A stretch of 64,000 nucleotides of DNA. Source: Chryseobacterium sp. GVT01B. GTDB lineage: Bacteria; Bacteroidota; Bacteroidia; Flavobacteriales; Weeksellaceae. Shown here in pieces: positions 8,892-17,379 of this stretch. The stretch lies in assembly GCF_019970045.1 (NCBI RefSeq), contig NZ_JAHXYI010000008.1, positions 62,001-126,000 on the forward strand. The letters are read 5' to 3'. The position numbers and the translations under genes were made by a program. Position 1 is the first letter of the stretch. Each line of letters starts with the position of its first letter. The notes beneath the pieces were generated by a model, which was given only the letters and a program-made list of their open reading frames with translations, did no database searches and was not told the origin of the DNA.

Positions 8892-10499
8892 ATGGACTTT
8901 AGATATCAGGATCCGTATCCAATTCAGAAAGATGATACGGTGTATAAGAAGCTTACATCAGATTATGTAAAGGTTGAAAAACTGGGTGACAGAGAAATTT
9001 TAACAATTGATCCGAAAGGACTGGAATTATTAGCTGAAGAAGCTATGGCAGATGTTTCTTTCATGCTTCGTTCTTCACACCTGGAAAGCCTTAGAAGAAT
9101 CATTGATGATCCTGAAGCTACAGATAATGACAGATTCGTTGCTTATAACCTTTTACAAAACGCTGCAGTAGCCGTTGAGGGAGCTCTTCCTTCATGCCAG
9201 GATACGGGAACAGCTATCGTAATGGGAAAGAAAGGAGAAAATGTATACACAGGAGTAGAGGATGGGGAATACCTGAGCAAAGGAATTTTCAATACCTATC
9301 AGAAAAGAAACTTAAGATATTCTCAGGTAGTTCCTTTGACCATGTTTGATGAGAAGAATTCAGGATCTAACCTTCCTGCACAGATTGATATCTATGCTAA
9401 AAAAGGAGATTATTATGAGTTTTTATTCTTAACAAAAGGAGGAGGTTCAGCCAATAAAACATTCTTATACCAAAAGACGAAATCTTTATTGAACGAAAAA
9501 TCTCTTGAAGAGTTCGTTAAAGAAAGAATTTCAGACCTTGGAACAGCTGCATGCCCGCCTTATCACTTAGCATTAGTAATTGGAGGAACTTCAGCAGAAG
9601 CTAACCTTGCGGCAGTGAAAAAAGCTTCCGCAAAATATTATGACCATCTTCCAACAGAAGGAAATGAGGCCGGTCAGGCATTCAGAGATCTTGAATGGGA
9701 AGCAAAAGTTCAGAAAATCTGCCAGGAAAGTGCTATCGGAGCTCAGTTTGGAGGAAAATACCTTACTCATGATGTAAGAGTAATCAGACTTCCAAGACAC
9801 GCTGCATCTTGTCCTGTAGGAATGGGGGTTTCCTGTTCTGCGGACAGAAATATCAAAGGAAAAATTACAAAAGAAGGGATCTTCCTTGAGCAATTGGAAC
9901 AAGACCCAAAAAGATTCTTACCTGATACTCCTCCACACCTGGAAGAAGCAGTTGAGATTAACCTGAATAAACCAATGCCGGAAATTCTTGCAGAACTATC
10001 CAAATATCCAATCAAAACAAGATTGAAACTAAACGGAACATTGATCGTAGCAAGAGATATCGCCCATGCAAAAATCAAAGAAATTATTGACAGCGGGAAA
10101 CCAATGCCGGAATATTTCAAAAACCACCCAATCTACTATGCAGGACCTGCAAAAACTCCGGAAGGAATGGCTTCAGGAAGTTTCGGGCCTACTACAGCAG
10201 GTAGAATGGACGTTTATGTGGATGAATTCCAAAGTCACGGTGGAAGTATGATCATGCTGGCAAAAGGAAACAGAAGTAAAGATGTTACCAATGCTTGCCA
10301 TAAATACGGAGGTTTCTACCTTGGATCTATCGGAGGACCGGCTGCTATTCTTGCCAAAGACAATATTGTGTCTGTAGATGTAGTAGACTTCCCGGAATTG
10401 GGAATGGAAGCGGTAAGAAAAATCGAAGTAAAAGACTTCCCTGCATTCATTATTTCCGATGATAAAGGCAATGATTTCTTCGCAAATCTTGCTCACTAA
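8892..10499 (+). CDS. Class I (Fe-S) fumarate hydratase
   Basis: The 535-residue protein is a class I fumarase fused in the usual order. The N-terminal alpha region contains ALPSCQDTGTAIVMGKKG near residue 97. The C-terminal beta region contains AGPAKTPEGMASGSFGPTTAGRMD near residue 418. Cys residues in PSCQDTG, CPVGMGVSCS and the CPPYH block are the candidates for the [4Fe-4S] ligands, in which one iron binds substrate. It does the same reaction as the neighbouring fumC product but is labile to oxygen. The pair may be switched by iron or oxygen supply. The start is fixed by the TAnnTTTG box just upstream. Confidence 0.95.
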   Translation: MDFRYQDPYPIQKDDTVYKKLTSDYVKVEKLGDREILTIDPKGLELLAEEAMADVSFMLRSSHLESLRRIIDDPEATDNDRFVAYNLLQNAAVAVEGALPSCQDTGTAIVMGKKGENVYTGVEDGEYLSKGIFNTYQKRNLRYSQVVPLTMFDEKNSGSNLPAQIDIYAKKGDYYEFLFLTKGGGSANKTFLYQKTKSLLNEKSLEEFVKERISDLGTAACPPYHLALVIGGTSAEANLAAVKKASAKYYDHLPTEGNEAGQAFRDLEWEAKVQKICQESAIGAQFGGKYLTHDVRVIRLPRHAASCPVGMGVSCSADRNIKGKITKEGIFLEQLEQDPKRFLPDTPPHLEEAVEINLNKPMPEILAELSKYPIKTRLKLNGTLIVARDIAHAKIKEIIDSGKPMPEYFKNHPIYYAGPAKTPEGMASGSFGPTTAGRMDVYVDEFQSHGGSMIMLAKGNRSKDVTNACHKYGGFYLGSIGGPAAILAKDNIVSVDVVDFPELGMEAVRKIEVKDFPAFIISDDKGNDFFANLAH

Positions 10500-10542
10500 T
10501 TAGTTTAAAATGAAAATAAATAATAAAATAGAGCACTGATCT

Positions 10543-10574
10543 TTTGTGTAAAAAAGAAAAAAGCTTTATTTTTG
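10543..10574 (+). promoter_or_regulatory. Promoter of the small His-tailed membrane protein gene
   Basis: TTTG at 10543-10546 is followed after 20 bases by TATTTTTG at 10567-10574, a full match to the Bacteroidota -33/-7 consensus. The -7 box covers the in-frame TTG at 10572, so that codon cannot be the start. Confidence 0.75.
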
Positions 10575-10592
10575 CCTAAAATCTTTAAGAGA

Positions 10593-10877
10593 ATGATAAC
10601 GATATTATCAGCATTTTGGCCGTTTTACCAGTTCCTTTGGACTGTATTCTTCATTACTATGTTCCTAGTAGGATTCTGGTGTATTTTTATGTTCTTCGGA
10701 TTAGTAATCCCAATGTGGCTAACTGAAGGTTTGAAAGAGTATTTCGGAAAAGTAAAGCCTTTCGATCCTGAAGATATCAGAAGAAAGCTTATTACTGAGC
10801 AGGAAGGTGTAGAGGTTATCTACAGCGAGCCTAAAGGAAACGGACCTTTCCTTCACGATCACGGACATCATCATTAA
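10593..10877 (+). CDS. Small membrane protein with His-rich tail
   Basis: The protein has 94 residues counted from the ATG at 10593. An in-frame TTG at 10572 lies inside the -7 promoter box and is rejected. Residues about 8-45 are very hydrophobic and aromatic (FWPFYQFLWTVFFITMFLVG), forming one or two membrane helices. A cytoplasmic-like charged region follows, and the chain ends in HDHGHHH, a likely metal-binding tail. I do not recognise the family. It has its own promoter and sits after the Fe-S fumarase. A link to metal supply for that enzyme is conceivable but has no direct support. Confidence 0.75.
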   Translation: MITILSAFWPFYQFLWTVFFITMFLVGFWCIFMFFGLVIPMWLTEGLKEYFGKVKPFDPEDIRRKLITEQEGVEVIYSEPKGNGPFLHDHGHHH

Positions 10878-10941
10878 TTGATTGTCATTGCTTTTTCACC
10901 TGAATTCTGAAAAAGTAATATCAAAGCAAAACAACATATAC

Positions 10942-10972
10942 AAAACCGCTTAATTCGTTAGGCGGTTTTTCT
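10942..10972. terminator. Terminator between the small membrane protein and AraC genes
   Basis: AAAACCGC and GCGGTTTT pair around TTAATTCGTTAG and are followed by T residues. The A-rich left side lets it work for both convergent genes. Confidence 0.8.
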
Positions 10973-11864
10973 ATTTATTATTCCTGAGGCTTTCCGGAGA
11001 CACTCCGAATTTCTTTTTAAAAGCCCGTGTAAAGTTCTGAAGATATTCATAACCGCATTCAATAGCGATCTCTTTGATCATAATCTCTTTGTCAGTAATC
11101 AGTTTCTTTGCTTTCAGCATTCTGAGTTCCGATATATAATGAGCAATCGTTGTATGATACTGAGCTTTGAATTCCTTTCTGATAACACTCTGATTCATAC
11201 CCATATACTTTCCAATCTCTTCTGCTTTTATACTCCTGTGGTAATTTTCATCAATGAATTTTCTGATCATTTCAGGAGTTTTGGGAGTGGATTCCAGAAT
11301 ATTTTTCTCATTGAACTGCTCAAAAATCAATATAAGAAGTTTGATGATCTTGGCTTCTATAAATAACTTCTGCATAATTCCTTTTTTAGTATACCCCAGA
11401 ATTTCTTTTACGATCATATGCATTTCGACGGTCATGTCAGGTGGTGTTTCTTTATGAAGGAATATGAAATTATTGTGGGTCATGTTTTCCAGAATTTCTG
11501 CATTCTCACCATTAAGTTCCGGATTGATGAGGTTGAAAACATATTGATAATTGATCTGAATCTGAAGATATTTCAGAATTTCCTGGTTTTCTGTCCATAG
11601 TTCGGCAACACTTTCTTGGGGTGAATAATGGAGGATGTACTGATTTTTCTTAAAAGAAAATTGGGTTCCGCAGTCATGAGCTTCCAAATTGATTTCATCA
11701 CTCAACAGAAAAAGAAGATTAAAGCTTGCCTTCCCTTCCAGCATATGAGATCTGAAAGTTTGATCAGGGCACAGGTCTTCCTGCATGATAATTTTGATGT
11801 CTTCGGATCTGAACAAAAGTCCACTTTTAGATAATTTCCTCATACAACACATTTTTACAACCAT
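10971..11864 (-). CDS. AraC family transcriptional regulator
   Basis: This is a 297-residue regulator. The C-terminal 100 residues carry the double helix-turn-helix of the family: SIKAEEIGKYMGMNQSVIRKEF, then IMIKEIAIECGYEYLQNFTRAFKKKFGVSPESLR. The N-terminal 190 residues are a non-conserved sensory domain with no clear cupin motif. The start could be the first ATG (11864) or the third (11843, MRKLSKSG). The codons between them read MVVKMCC, so the later start is plausible. The gene is divergent from the FISUMP-domain T9SS gene across 133 bases, which makes that gene an obvious candidate target. The effector is unknown. Confidence 0.9.
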   Translation of the reverse strand: MVVKMCCMRKLSKSGLLFRSEDIKIIMQEDLCPDQTFRSHMLEGKASFNLLFLLSDEINLEAHDCGTQFSFKKNQYILHYSPQESVAELWTENQEILKYLQIQINYQYVFNLINPELNGENAEILENMTHNNFIFLHKETPPDMTVEMHMIVKEILGYTKKGIMQKLFIEAKIIKLLILIFEQFNEKNILESTPKTPEMIRKFIDENYHRSIKAEEIGKYMGMNQSVIRKEFKAQYHTTIAHYISELRMLKAKKLITDKEIMIKEIAIECGYEYLQNFTRAFKKKFGVSPESLRNNK

Positions 11865-11944
11865 GGTACAACTACTTAAGGTAAAAGACCTTTACAGGAT
11901 AACCAAAAGTTCGGAAATGATAACTCGGGGTTAATTATGTGAGG

Positions 11945-11952
11945 TACTTTTG
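11945..11952 (+). promoter_or_regulatory. -7 promoter box of the FISUMP protein gene
   Basis: TACTTTTG matches TAnnTTTG, 45 bases before the ATG at 11998. No good -33 TTTG is seen, which would fit a promoter that needs an activator such as the divergent AraC protein. Confidence 0.5.
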
Positions 11953-11997
11953 CGCAAAATTAAATTAAATTTAGAATAATTAAAAATAATATTTTAT

Positions 11998-14076
11998 ATG
12001 TTTAGAGATTTACATTTTGCAATACAGAAAATCAGAACGGGAGTAACGTTGCTGACTATTGCGGGAAGCTGCTTGTATGCTCAGCAATGGGAAAATGTTG
12101 GAGGCATTCAGGATGTATCTGCAGGAGGAAGTAGTTTTAACAATTTAGTTATTGACAACTCAGGAAATTATTATCTGTCATATTATGATGTTTCCGTAGC
12201 CAGAGGTTCTGTTCAGAAATTTAACGGAAATTCATGGTCATATTTAGGAGGAAGTGCGGGAGTTACAACAGGAACCGCAACTTACAATTCACTGTCTATA
12301 AGCCCTAATGGAAACAGTCTTTATTATACCAATCAGCTTGGTTATCCAGGCTCAGGAATGGAAGTTCGTCTGTTTACAGGATCCTTATGGTCTCAGCTTC
12401 CTAATGTAACCGATAATACAGTTAATTATCAGGCTTCTGCGGTATCCTCTGATAATATTCTCTTTACGTATGGATCTTATGGATCAGGAACTGTGAAAAG
12501 ATATGCTGCAGGCTCATGGGAGCAGGTAGGAAATGTCGGGTTTTCAGGAGGTGCAGAATTTGCAGAAATGGTGATTGGCACCAATGATATGGTATATACA
12601 TGTAATGTTTCCGGAGGTTTAAAAGTATATCAGAACAGTACTGGCGCAGGTCCTTTACAAAACTGGACTCTGGTAGGTGCTGCTGCTGCAGATGCTTCTT
12701 CTTCAGGAGAACAATACAATGCTGATATCGCTTTAGATGGATCTAATACGATTTATGTAGCCTATGTTTCAAATTCAGCAGGTGGTAAAAAAGTGAATGT
12801 AAAAAAGTTCGACGGAAACGCTTGGGTTCAGGTTGGAAATGCTAATTTTTCAGACGGAAAAGTTCAGCACATTGCTTTGGCAGTGACGGAATCCGGAAAA
12901 CCGTATGTCGTTGCCAGCCGTTTTGAAAATGACAATTTCCTGAGAAATACGGTTTATAAATTAGATGATTCACAAAACTGGGTTGCTTTTGGAGGTGACT
13001 TTATTTCGGATGGTGAAGCTAAATACAACGATCTTGCTATAGATAAGGCAAACAATTATCTTGTTCTTGCTTATTCTGAAAATACTACAAAAGTGAAAAG
13101 AATTTCTTTGACGTTAAATCCTCAGACATGCAGCAATACAGACCCCGGAACCAATGTAGGAGATGTGGGGTGTGTAAGCTTTATGTATCGTGGTCAGCAG
13201 GTTGCTTATTCCACAGTAAGAGGTGCCGACGGAAAAATATGGCTTCAGCAGAATCTTGGAAGTACACAGGTTGCATCATCAATAGCAGATGCGAATTCAT
13301 ATGGAGATCTTTTCCAGTGGGGGAGATGGGATGACGGACACCAGCTTAGAAATTCACAGACAGCACAAGCGCCTTCACTTAATACACCAGAAGGAATTGC
13401 TGCCGCAGGAGGTGCATATATTGTAGGATCTCCGGCATGGTGGGCAGGCTTTGCAAGTTCAGATACATGGAATGGAATAACAGCTTCGCAGGCTAATGCA
13501 TCTACTGGGGTAGATCCTTGTAAAGCTATTGGAGCAGACTGGAAAATGCCTTCCCAGGCAGATTGGACTATTTTAATAGGTGCTGAAAGTATTGGTAACC
13601 CGACAACAGCTTATAGCAGCAATCTTAAATTACCGGCAGGTGGATACAGAAGCTCCAGTGATGGTAACTTTACTTTCGTAGGTCAGAGAGGATATTTCTG
13701 GAGTTCAGATACATCAAGTTTAGGAGCGAAATATCTGTATATCGGATCAACTATTGCCAATCCATCGGCTGGAGCTATGAGAGGGCAGGGGTCTTCAGTA
13801 AGATGTATTAAACCTTCATCTCCTTTAGGTACATCAGATATCAGACTGAATAATGCAGTAACAGGAATGTATCCTAATCCGACAAAAGGAACTCTTTCTG
13901 TTAAATCAGACTCCGCGATTGACAAAGTAAACGTTGTCAATGCAGTAGGACAAAAAATGAATATACAGTTCTCAGATAATCAGATCAATATGACTGAACT
14001 TCCTTCAGGGCTATATATCGTGGAATTAAAATTAAAGAACGGACAATCCGTTTCTAAAAAGATTATAAAAGACTAA
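11998..14076 (+). CDS. T9SS-secreted protein with FISUMP domain
   Basis: This 692-residue protein begins with a signal peptide (about 30 residues, ending near LYAQQ). Residues about 30-370 contain repeated beta-rich units with recurring patterns such as SWEQVGNVGFSGGAEFAEM and WVQVGNANFSDGKVQHIAL, suggestive of a beta-propeller. Residues about 385-615 look like a FISUMP domain (Fibrobacter major paralogous type): GKIWLQQNLG, YGDLFQWGRW, DWKMPSQADW, LPAGGYRSS, YFWSSD and SSVRCIK. The last 75 residues form a T9SS type A sorting domain beginning MYPNPTKGTLSV and ending VSKKIIKD. It is therefore expected at the cell surface or outside. The ligand or role is unknown. Confidence 0.85.
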   Translation: MFRDLHFAIQKIRTGVTLLTIAGSCLYAQQWENVGGIQDVSAGGSSFNNLVIDNSGNYYLSYYDVSVARGSVQKFNGNSWSYLGGSAGVTTGTATYNSLSISPNGNSLYYTNQLGYPGSGMEVRLFTGSLWSQLPNVTDNTVNYQASAVSSDNILFTYGSYGSGTVKRYAAGSWEQVGNVGFSGGAEFAEMVIGTNDMVYTCNVSGGLKVYQNSTGAGPLQNWTLVGAAAADASSSGEQYNADIALDGSNTIYVAYVSNSAGGKKVNVKKFDGNAWVQVGNANFSDGKVQHIALAVTESGKPYVVASRFENDNFLRNTVYKLDDSQNWVAFGGDFISDGEAKYNDLAIDKANNYLVLAYSENTTKVKRISLTLNPQTCSNTDPGTNVGDVGCVSFMYRGQQVAYSTVRGADGKIWLQQNLGSTQVASSIADANSYGDLFQWGRWDDGHQLRNSQTAQAPSLNTPEGIAAAGGAYIVGSPAWWAGFASSDTWNGITASQANASTGVDPCKAIGADWKMPSQADWTILIGAESIGNPTTAYSSNLKLPAGGYRSSSDGNFTFVGQRGYFWSSDTSSLGAKYLYIGSTIANPSAGAMRGQGSSVRCIKPSSPLGTSDIRLNNAVTGMYPNPTKGTLSVKSDSAIDKVNVVNAVGQKMNIQFSDNQINMTELPSGLYIVELKLKNGQSVSKKIIKD

Positions 14077-14137
14077 CAGAATTGCAATAAGAAAGATTTT
14101 CGTCCAAAAAATAGTTCATTACAATTACTTTTATTGG

Positions 14138-14169
14138 GAGGCTCATGAAATTTTCATGAGCCTTTTTTT
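14138..14169 (+). terminator. Terminator after the FISUMP protein gene
   Basis: AGGCTCATGAAA and TTTCATGAGCCT form a perfect 12-base stem followed by a T-run. Confidence 0.9.
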
Positions 14170-14268
14170 ATTTTATTTTTTCCCGAAAAATTGAAATATT
14201 TGATGCTGTGTGGACAAGTATAATCGTTATGAAGAAAAATTTATACTATATTCGATAAAAAATAAGAA

Positions 14269-17106
14269 ATGAAAAAGCTTTATTCCGTTGTTTTTCTGTT
14301 GATTGCAATGGCTGTTTTTGGACAGATCAATTACTCCATCAGCCCAAATCCATTTAATGAGACAGATGCTGTTATCCTTACTGTTCCAGGAGATCAGATT
14401 GATGAGTCTGCATGGGGCGTGTCTAACAATGCCATTTATATCTGGACGTGGTCTTTTGATACCAATTATCAGAACAGCCAGGATTGCCCTACCAATGGCA
14501 GCTGGAACAATTCCAATGATCTGAATAAGCTGAATTATAATGCTGCTACAGACAGTTATTCACTCACTTTTACACCCACTTCTTTTTATGGCAGAACAGG
14601 AATCGGAAGGTTTGGATTTTTATTGAAAGATAAAACAGGATCCCATCAGACTTCTCCGGACATTTTTGTGAATGTGGGTACTTTAAGTTTAAATCTTACC
14701 AATCCGCTGGCTAATAGCCTGACTTCTGTTCCAGTAGGGAACGCTATCAATATTACAGCTGCGACAAATACCAACGCAACATTTCAGCTAAAAGCAAACG
14801 GAACTGTTGTTAACTCAACGACAACTCCTTCACAGACCTATTCTTATAGTTATACCGTCACTCAGGATGCGAGTATGGAACTTGTGGCAACACAGGGATC
14901 CAATTCTAAAGCTGCAACATTCATTGTACAGGTTCCAAGAAATGTTGTTTCAGAAGCCGTTCCAAACTGGATTAAACAAGGAATTAATTATCATCCTACA
15001 GATCAGACCAAGGTAGGGCTGGCGATATATGCACCAGGTAAAAGTTTTGTACATGTCATCGGAAGTTTTAATAGCTGGACGGTGAATGATATGTATTTAA
15101 TGAAGAAAGATACTGCAAACCCGGATCTTTACTGGATTGAACTCAACGGAATTACTCCTCAGCAGCTCTATACTTTCCAGTACAGAACAAATGATCTGAG
15201 AAAAGTAGCAGACCCTTATTCACCACAGATCTTATCGTCTTATGATGATCCGTGGATTTCAGCTTCAACTTATCCGAATTTACCAATGTTCCCTGCCGGA
15301 CAAGGTTTTGAGGTTTCAACATTTAAAACAGGTCAGAACGCTTATAACTGGCAGACAACCAATTTTCAGAGACCAGCGAAAGAAGATCTGGTGGTCTATG
15401 AATTATTATTGAGAGATTTTACACAGGAAAAGAACTGGCAGTCGTTGATCAATAAAATTTCTTATTTAAAAAATCTAAAGATCAATGCTATAGAATTACT
15501 TCCCATCATGGAATTTGATGGAAACCTTTCATGGGGATACAACACCTCTTTCCATTATGCACTGGACAAAGCCTACGGAACTCCGGAAAAATTCAAAGAA
15601 TTTGTAGATCTGTGCCACCAAAATGGAATTGCAGTGATTCTGGATGTAGCGTTTAACCATGCAACAGGACGTTCTCCTCTGGTAAGGCTTTGGAACGTAG
15701 ATCCGGATGGAGACGGTTACGGAGACGTTGCCGCAAACAATCCCTATTTCAATCAGGTTCCGAAACATTCATACAATGTATTCAACGATTTTAATCATAC
15801 AAGCCTTTCAACTCAATATTACGTTGAAAGATGTCTTCAGCAATGGCTTACAGAATATCATATTGACGGGTTCCGCTGGGATTTAACCAAAGGATTTACC
15901 CAAAGCTGCTCTGAAAATGATGAAGCCTGCACCAATGCTTATCAGCAGGACAGGGTTGATATTATGAAATATTATGCAGACAGGCAATGGGCCATTGATC
16001 CCAATTCATATATGATCTTTGAACATCTTGGAACGGATGCAGAAGAGCAGCAATGGGCCAACTACAGAGTAGCAGAAGGAAAAGGAGTAATGCTTTGGAA
16101 TAAACAAACAGATCCTTATAACCAGAATACCATGGGATATAAAGACAACAGTAATTATGACAGAATGAATCATAGTCTTCATGGTTTTACCAATATGCGC
16201 GCTGTAGGGTATGGAGAAAGTCATGATGAAGAAAGGCTGATGTTTAAAAACCTTGCTTACGGAGCTGTTAATGGAAGTTACGATGTTAAAAACCTTAATA
16301 CAGCTCTTGAAAGAATGAAGACCTTCGGAGCAACTTTCTTTACCATTCCAGGTCCGAAAATGATCTGGCAGTTTGGCGAATTGGGATATGAGTTCAGTAT
16401 CAACAGATGTGCAGATGGTACCATTAACAACGGATGCAGAACCGATGAAAAACCTGTTGCATTTACTTTAAACTATGATACGAACGTAAACAGAAAAGCC
16501 GTGTATGATACATGGGCGAAGATAATCACGATCAGAAATAGCCATCAGATTTTTAAAACTAAAACGTACAGTATAGAATCCAATAACCTGACTAATGATC
16601 CAAATGGATTGATCACGAGAATTTATCTGTATGATCCGGCTATAACAACCGGAATAAAAAATGTAGTGGTATTGGCCAATTATGATACCTCTGCAAAAAA
16701 TGTTGTTCCATACTTTCCTTACACAGGGCAATGGCAGAATCTGATGGATGACAGTACCCTGAATGTAGCTTCTACCACGACTCCGATAACTTTGCAACCG
16801 GGAGAATTCAGAATCTTTGGAAATTATGCAGGAGCACTTTCCACAACAGATCCAAACGCTGTATATAAATTATCGCTTCAGATTGCGGATAATCCGATAC
16901 AAAACGGATCTGTAAAATTAGTTTATAATAAAGCGAAAAACGGAGAAATTTTGATTTTTGATATGACCGGTAAGAAACTGGATTCATTCAAACTGAATAA
17001 AGAAAACGGAACTTATGAAGTAAAAATCAATTATCCTGCAGGAACTTATCTGGTTCAGCTGAAATCAGAAACAGGAACTGCCATTCAAAAGATGATTGTT
17101 AAGTAA
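14269..17106 (+). CDS. Secreted GH13 alpha-amylase-family glycosidase, T9SS cargo
   Basis: The 945-residue protein has a signal peptide (ending near VFGQ) and two N-terminal beta-rich domains (about residues 20-130 and 130-225). A CBM48-like E-set domain follows at about 230-340 (GLAIYAPGKSFVHVIGSFNSW), then a GH13 barrel at about 365-760. Catalytic residues are the nucleophile Asp near 538 in GFRWDLTKGF, the acid/base Glu near 585 in YMIFEHLG, and Asp near 653 in GESHDEER. A beta domain and a T9SS C-terminal signal (QIADNPIQNGSVKL to QKMIVK) close the protein. It should hydrolyse or debranch starch or glycogen-like alpha-glucans outside the cell. No SusC/SusD pair is adjacent, unlike classic starch loci. 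Confidence 0.92.
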   Translation: MKKLYSVVFLLIAMAVFGQINYSISPNPFNETDAVILTVPGDQIDESAWGVSNNAIYIWTWSFDTNYQNSQDCPTNGSWNNSNDLNKLNYNAATDSYSLTFTPTSFYGRTGIGRFGFLLKDKTGSHQTSPDIFVNVGTLSLNLTNPLANSLTSVPVGNAINITAATNTNATFQLKANGTVVNSTTTPSQTYSYSYTVTQDASMELVATQGSNSKAATFIVQVPRNVVSEAVPNWIKQGINYHPTDQTKVGLAIYAPGKSFVHVIGSFNSWTVNDMYLMKKDTANPDLYWIELNGITPQQLYTFQYRTNDLRKVADPYSPQILSSYDDPWISASTYPNLPMFPAGQGFEVSTFKTGQNAYNWQTTNFQRPAKEDLVVYELLLRDFTQEKNWQSLINKISYLKNLKINAIELLPIMEFDGNLSWGYNTSFHYALDKAYGTPEKFKEFVDLCHQNGIAVILDVAFNHATGRSPLVRLWNVDPDGDGYGDVAANNPYFNQVPKHSYNVFNDFNHTSLSTQYYVERCLQQWLTEYHIDGFRWDLTKGFTQSCSENDEACTNAYQQDRVDIMKYYADRQWAIDPNSYMIFEHLGTDAEEQQWANYRVAEGKGVMLWNKQTDPYNQNTMGYKDNSNYDRMNHSLHGFTNMRAVGYGESHDEERLMFKNLAYGAVNGSYDVKNLNTALERMKTFGATFFTIPGPKMIWQFGELGYEFSINRCADGTINNGCRTDEKPVAFTLNYDTNVNRKAVYDTWAKIITIRNSHQIFKTKTYSIESNNLTNDPNGLITRIYLYDPAITTGIKNVVVLANYDTSAKNVVPYFPYTGQWQNLMDDSTLNVASTTTPITLQPGEFRIFGNYAGALSTTDPNAVYKLSLQIADNPIQNGSVKLVYNKAKNGEILIFDMTGKKLDSFKLNKENGTYEVKINYPAGTYLVQLKSETGTAIQKMIVK

Positions 17107-17112
17107 AAAAGA

Positions 17113-17146
17113 AAGCAGATTTGCAGTACAGCAGATCTGCTTTTTT
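17113..17146 (+). terminator. Terminator after the amylase gene
   Basis: AAGCAGAT (17113-17120) pairs with ATCTGCTT (17135-17142), followed by a T-run to 17146. The same T-run supplies the -33 TTTG of the next promoter. Confidence 0.85.
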
Positions 17147-17174
17147 GTATATTTAAAAAATTAGTCTACTTTTG
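17144..17174 (+). promoter_or_regulatory. Promoter of the SAM riboswitch transcript
   Basis: TTTG at 17144-17147, a 19-base spacer and TACTTTTG at 17167-17174 match the Bacteroidota -33/-7 consensus. Transcription should start near 17181, right at the first base-paired strand of the riboswitch. Confidence 0.8.
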
Positions 17175-17181
17175 CAGTAGA

Positions 17182-17284
17182 TTTATCAAGAAAGGTGGAG
17201 GGATTTGGCCCAAAGAAACCTTAGCAACCTGCACGATTCCAGAAGTGTAAAGGTGCTAATTCCAACCCTGAGGGGGAGATAAGT
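17182..17284 (+). ncRNA. SAM-I (S-box) riboswitch aptamer
   Basis: The sequence follows the S-box core. It opens with TTATCAAGAAAGGTGGAGGGA, then GGCCCAAAGAAACC, the kink-turn partner TTAGCAACC, a variable P3 arm near 17232-17250, then AAGGTGCTAATTCC. P1 closes with GATAAG (17278-17283) pairing with TTTATC (17182-17187). SAM binding to this class normally lowers expression of the downstream gene. No U-tract terminator follows within the 96 bases to the ATG at 17380, so control is probably at translation or through another structure. The downstream genes are a TonB-dependent receptor and an amino-acid permease. Confidence 0.93.
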
Positions 17285-17317
17285 GAAGTCAATATTCTTA
17301 TATGAATTCCATTTCTT

Positions 17318-17353
17318 GAAGTCTTGTATATCTGCGGAAATATCCGTCAGACT
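17318..17353 (+). promoter_or_regulatory. Candidate riboswitch expression-platform hairpin
   Basis: AGTCT (17320-17324) can pair with AGACT (17349-17353) enclosing a CGGA/TCCG mini-hairpin (17335-17346). A second copy of GAAGTC (17285-17290), touching the 3' strand of P1, could compete for the same AGACT. This suggests two alternative folds, but it is inferred by eye only. Confidence 0.4.
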
Positions 17354-17379
17354 GTTATTATTAATTGGCAAGAACAAAA

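Noticed and set aside
9767..10120. 117-residue minus-strand frame in the class I fumarase gene
   Set aside because: It is antisense to conserved coding sequence and has no start context.
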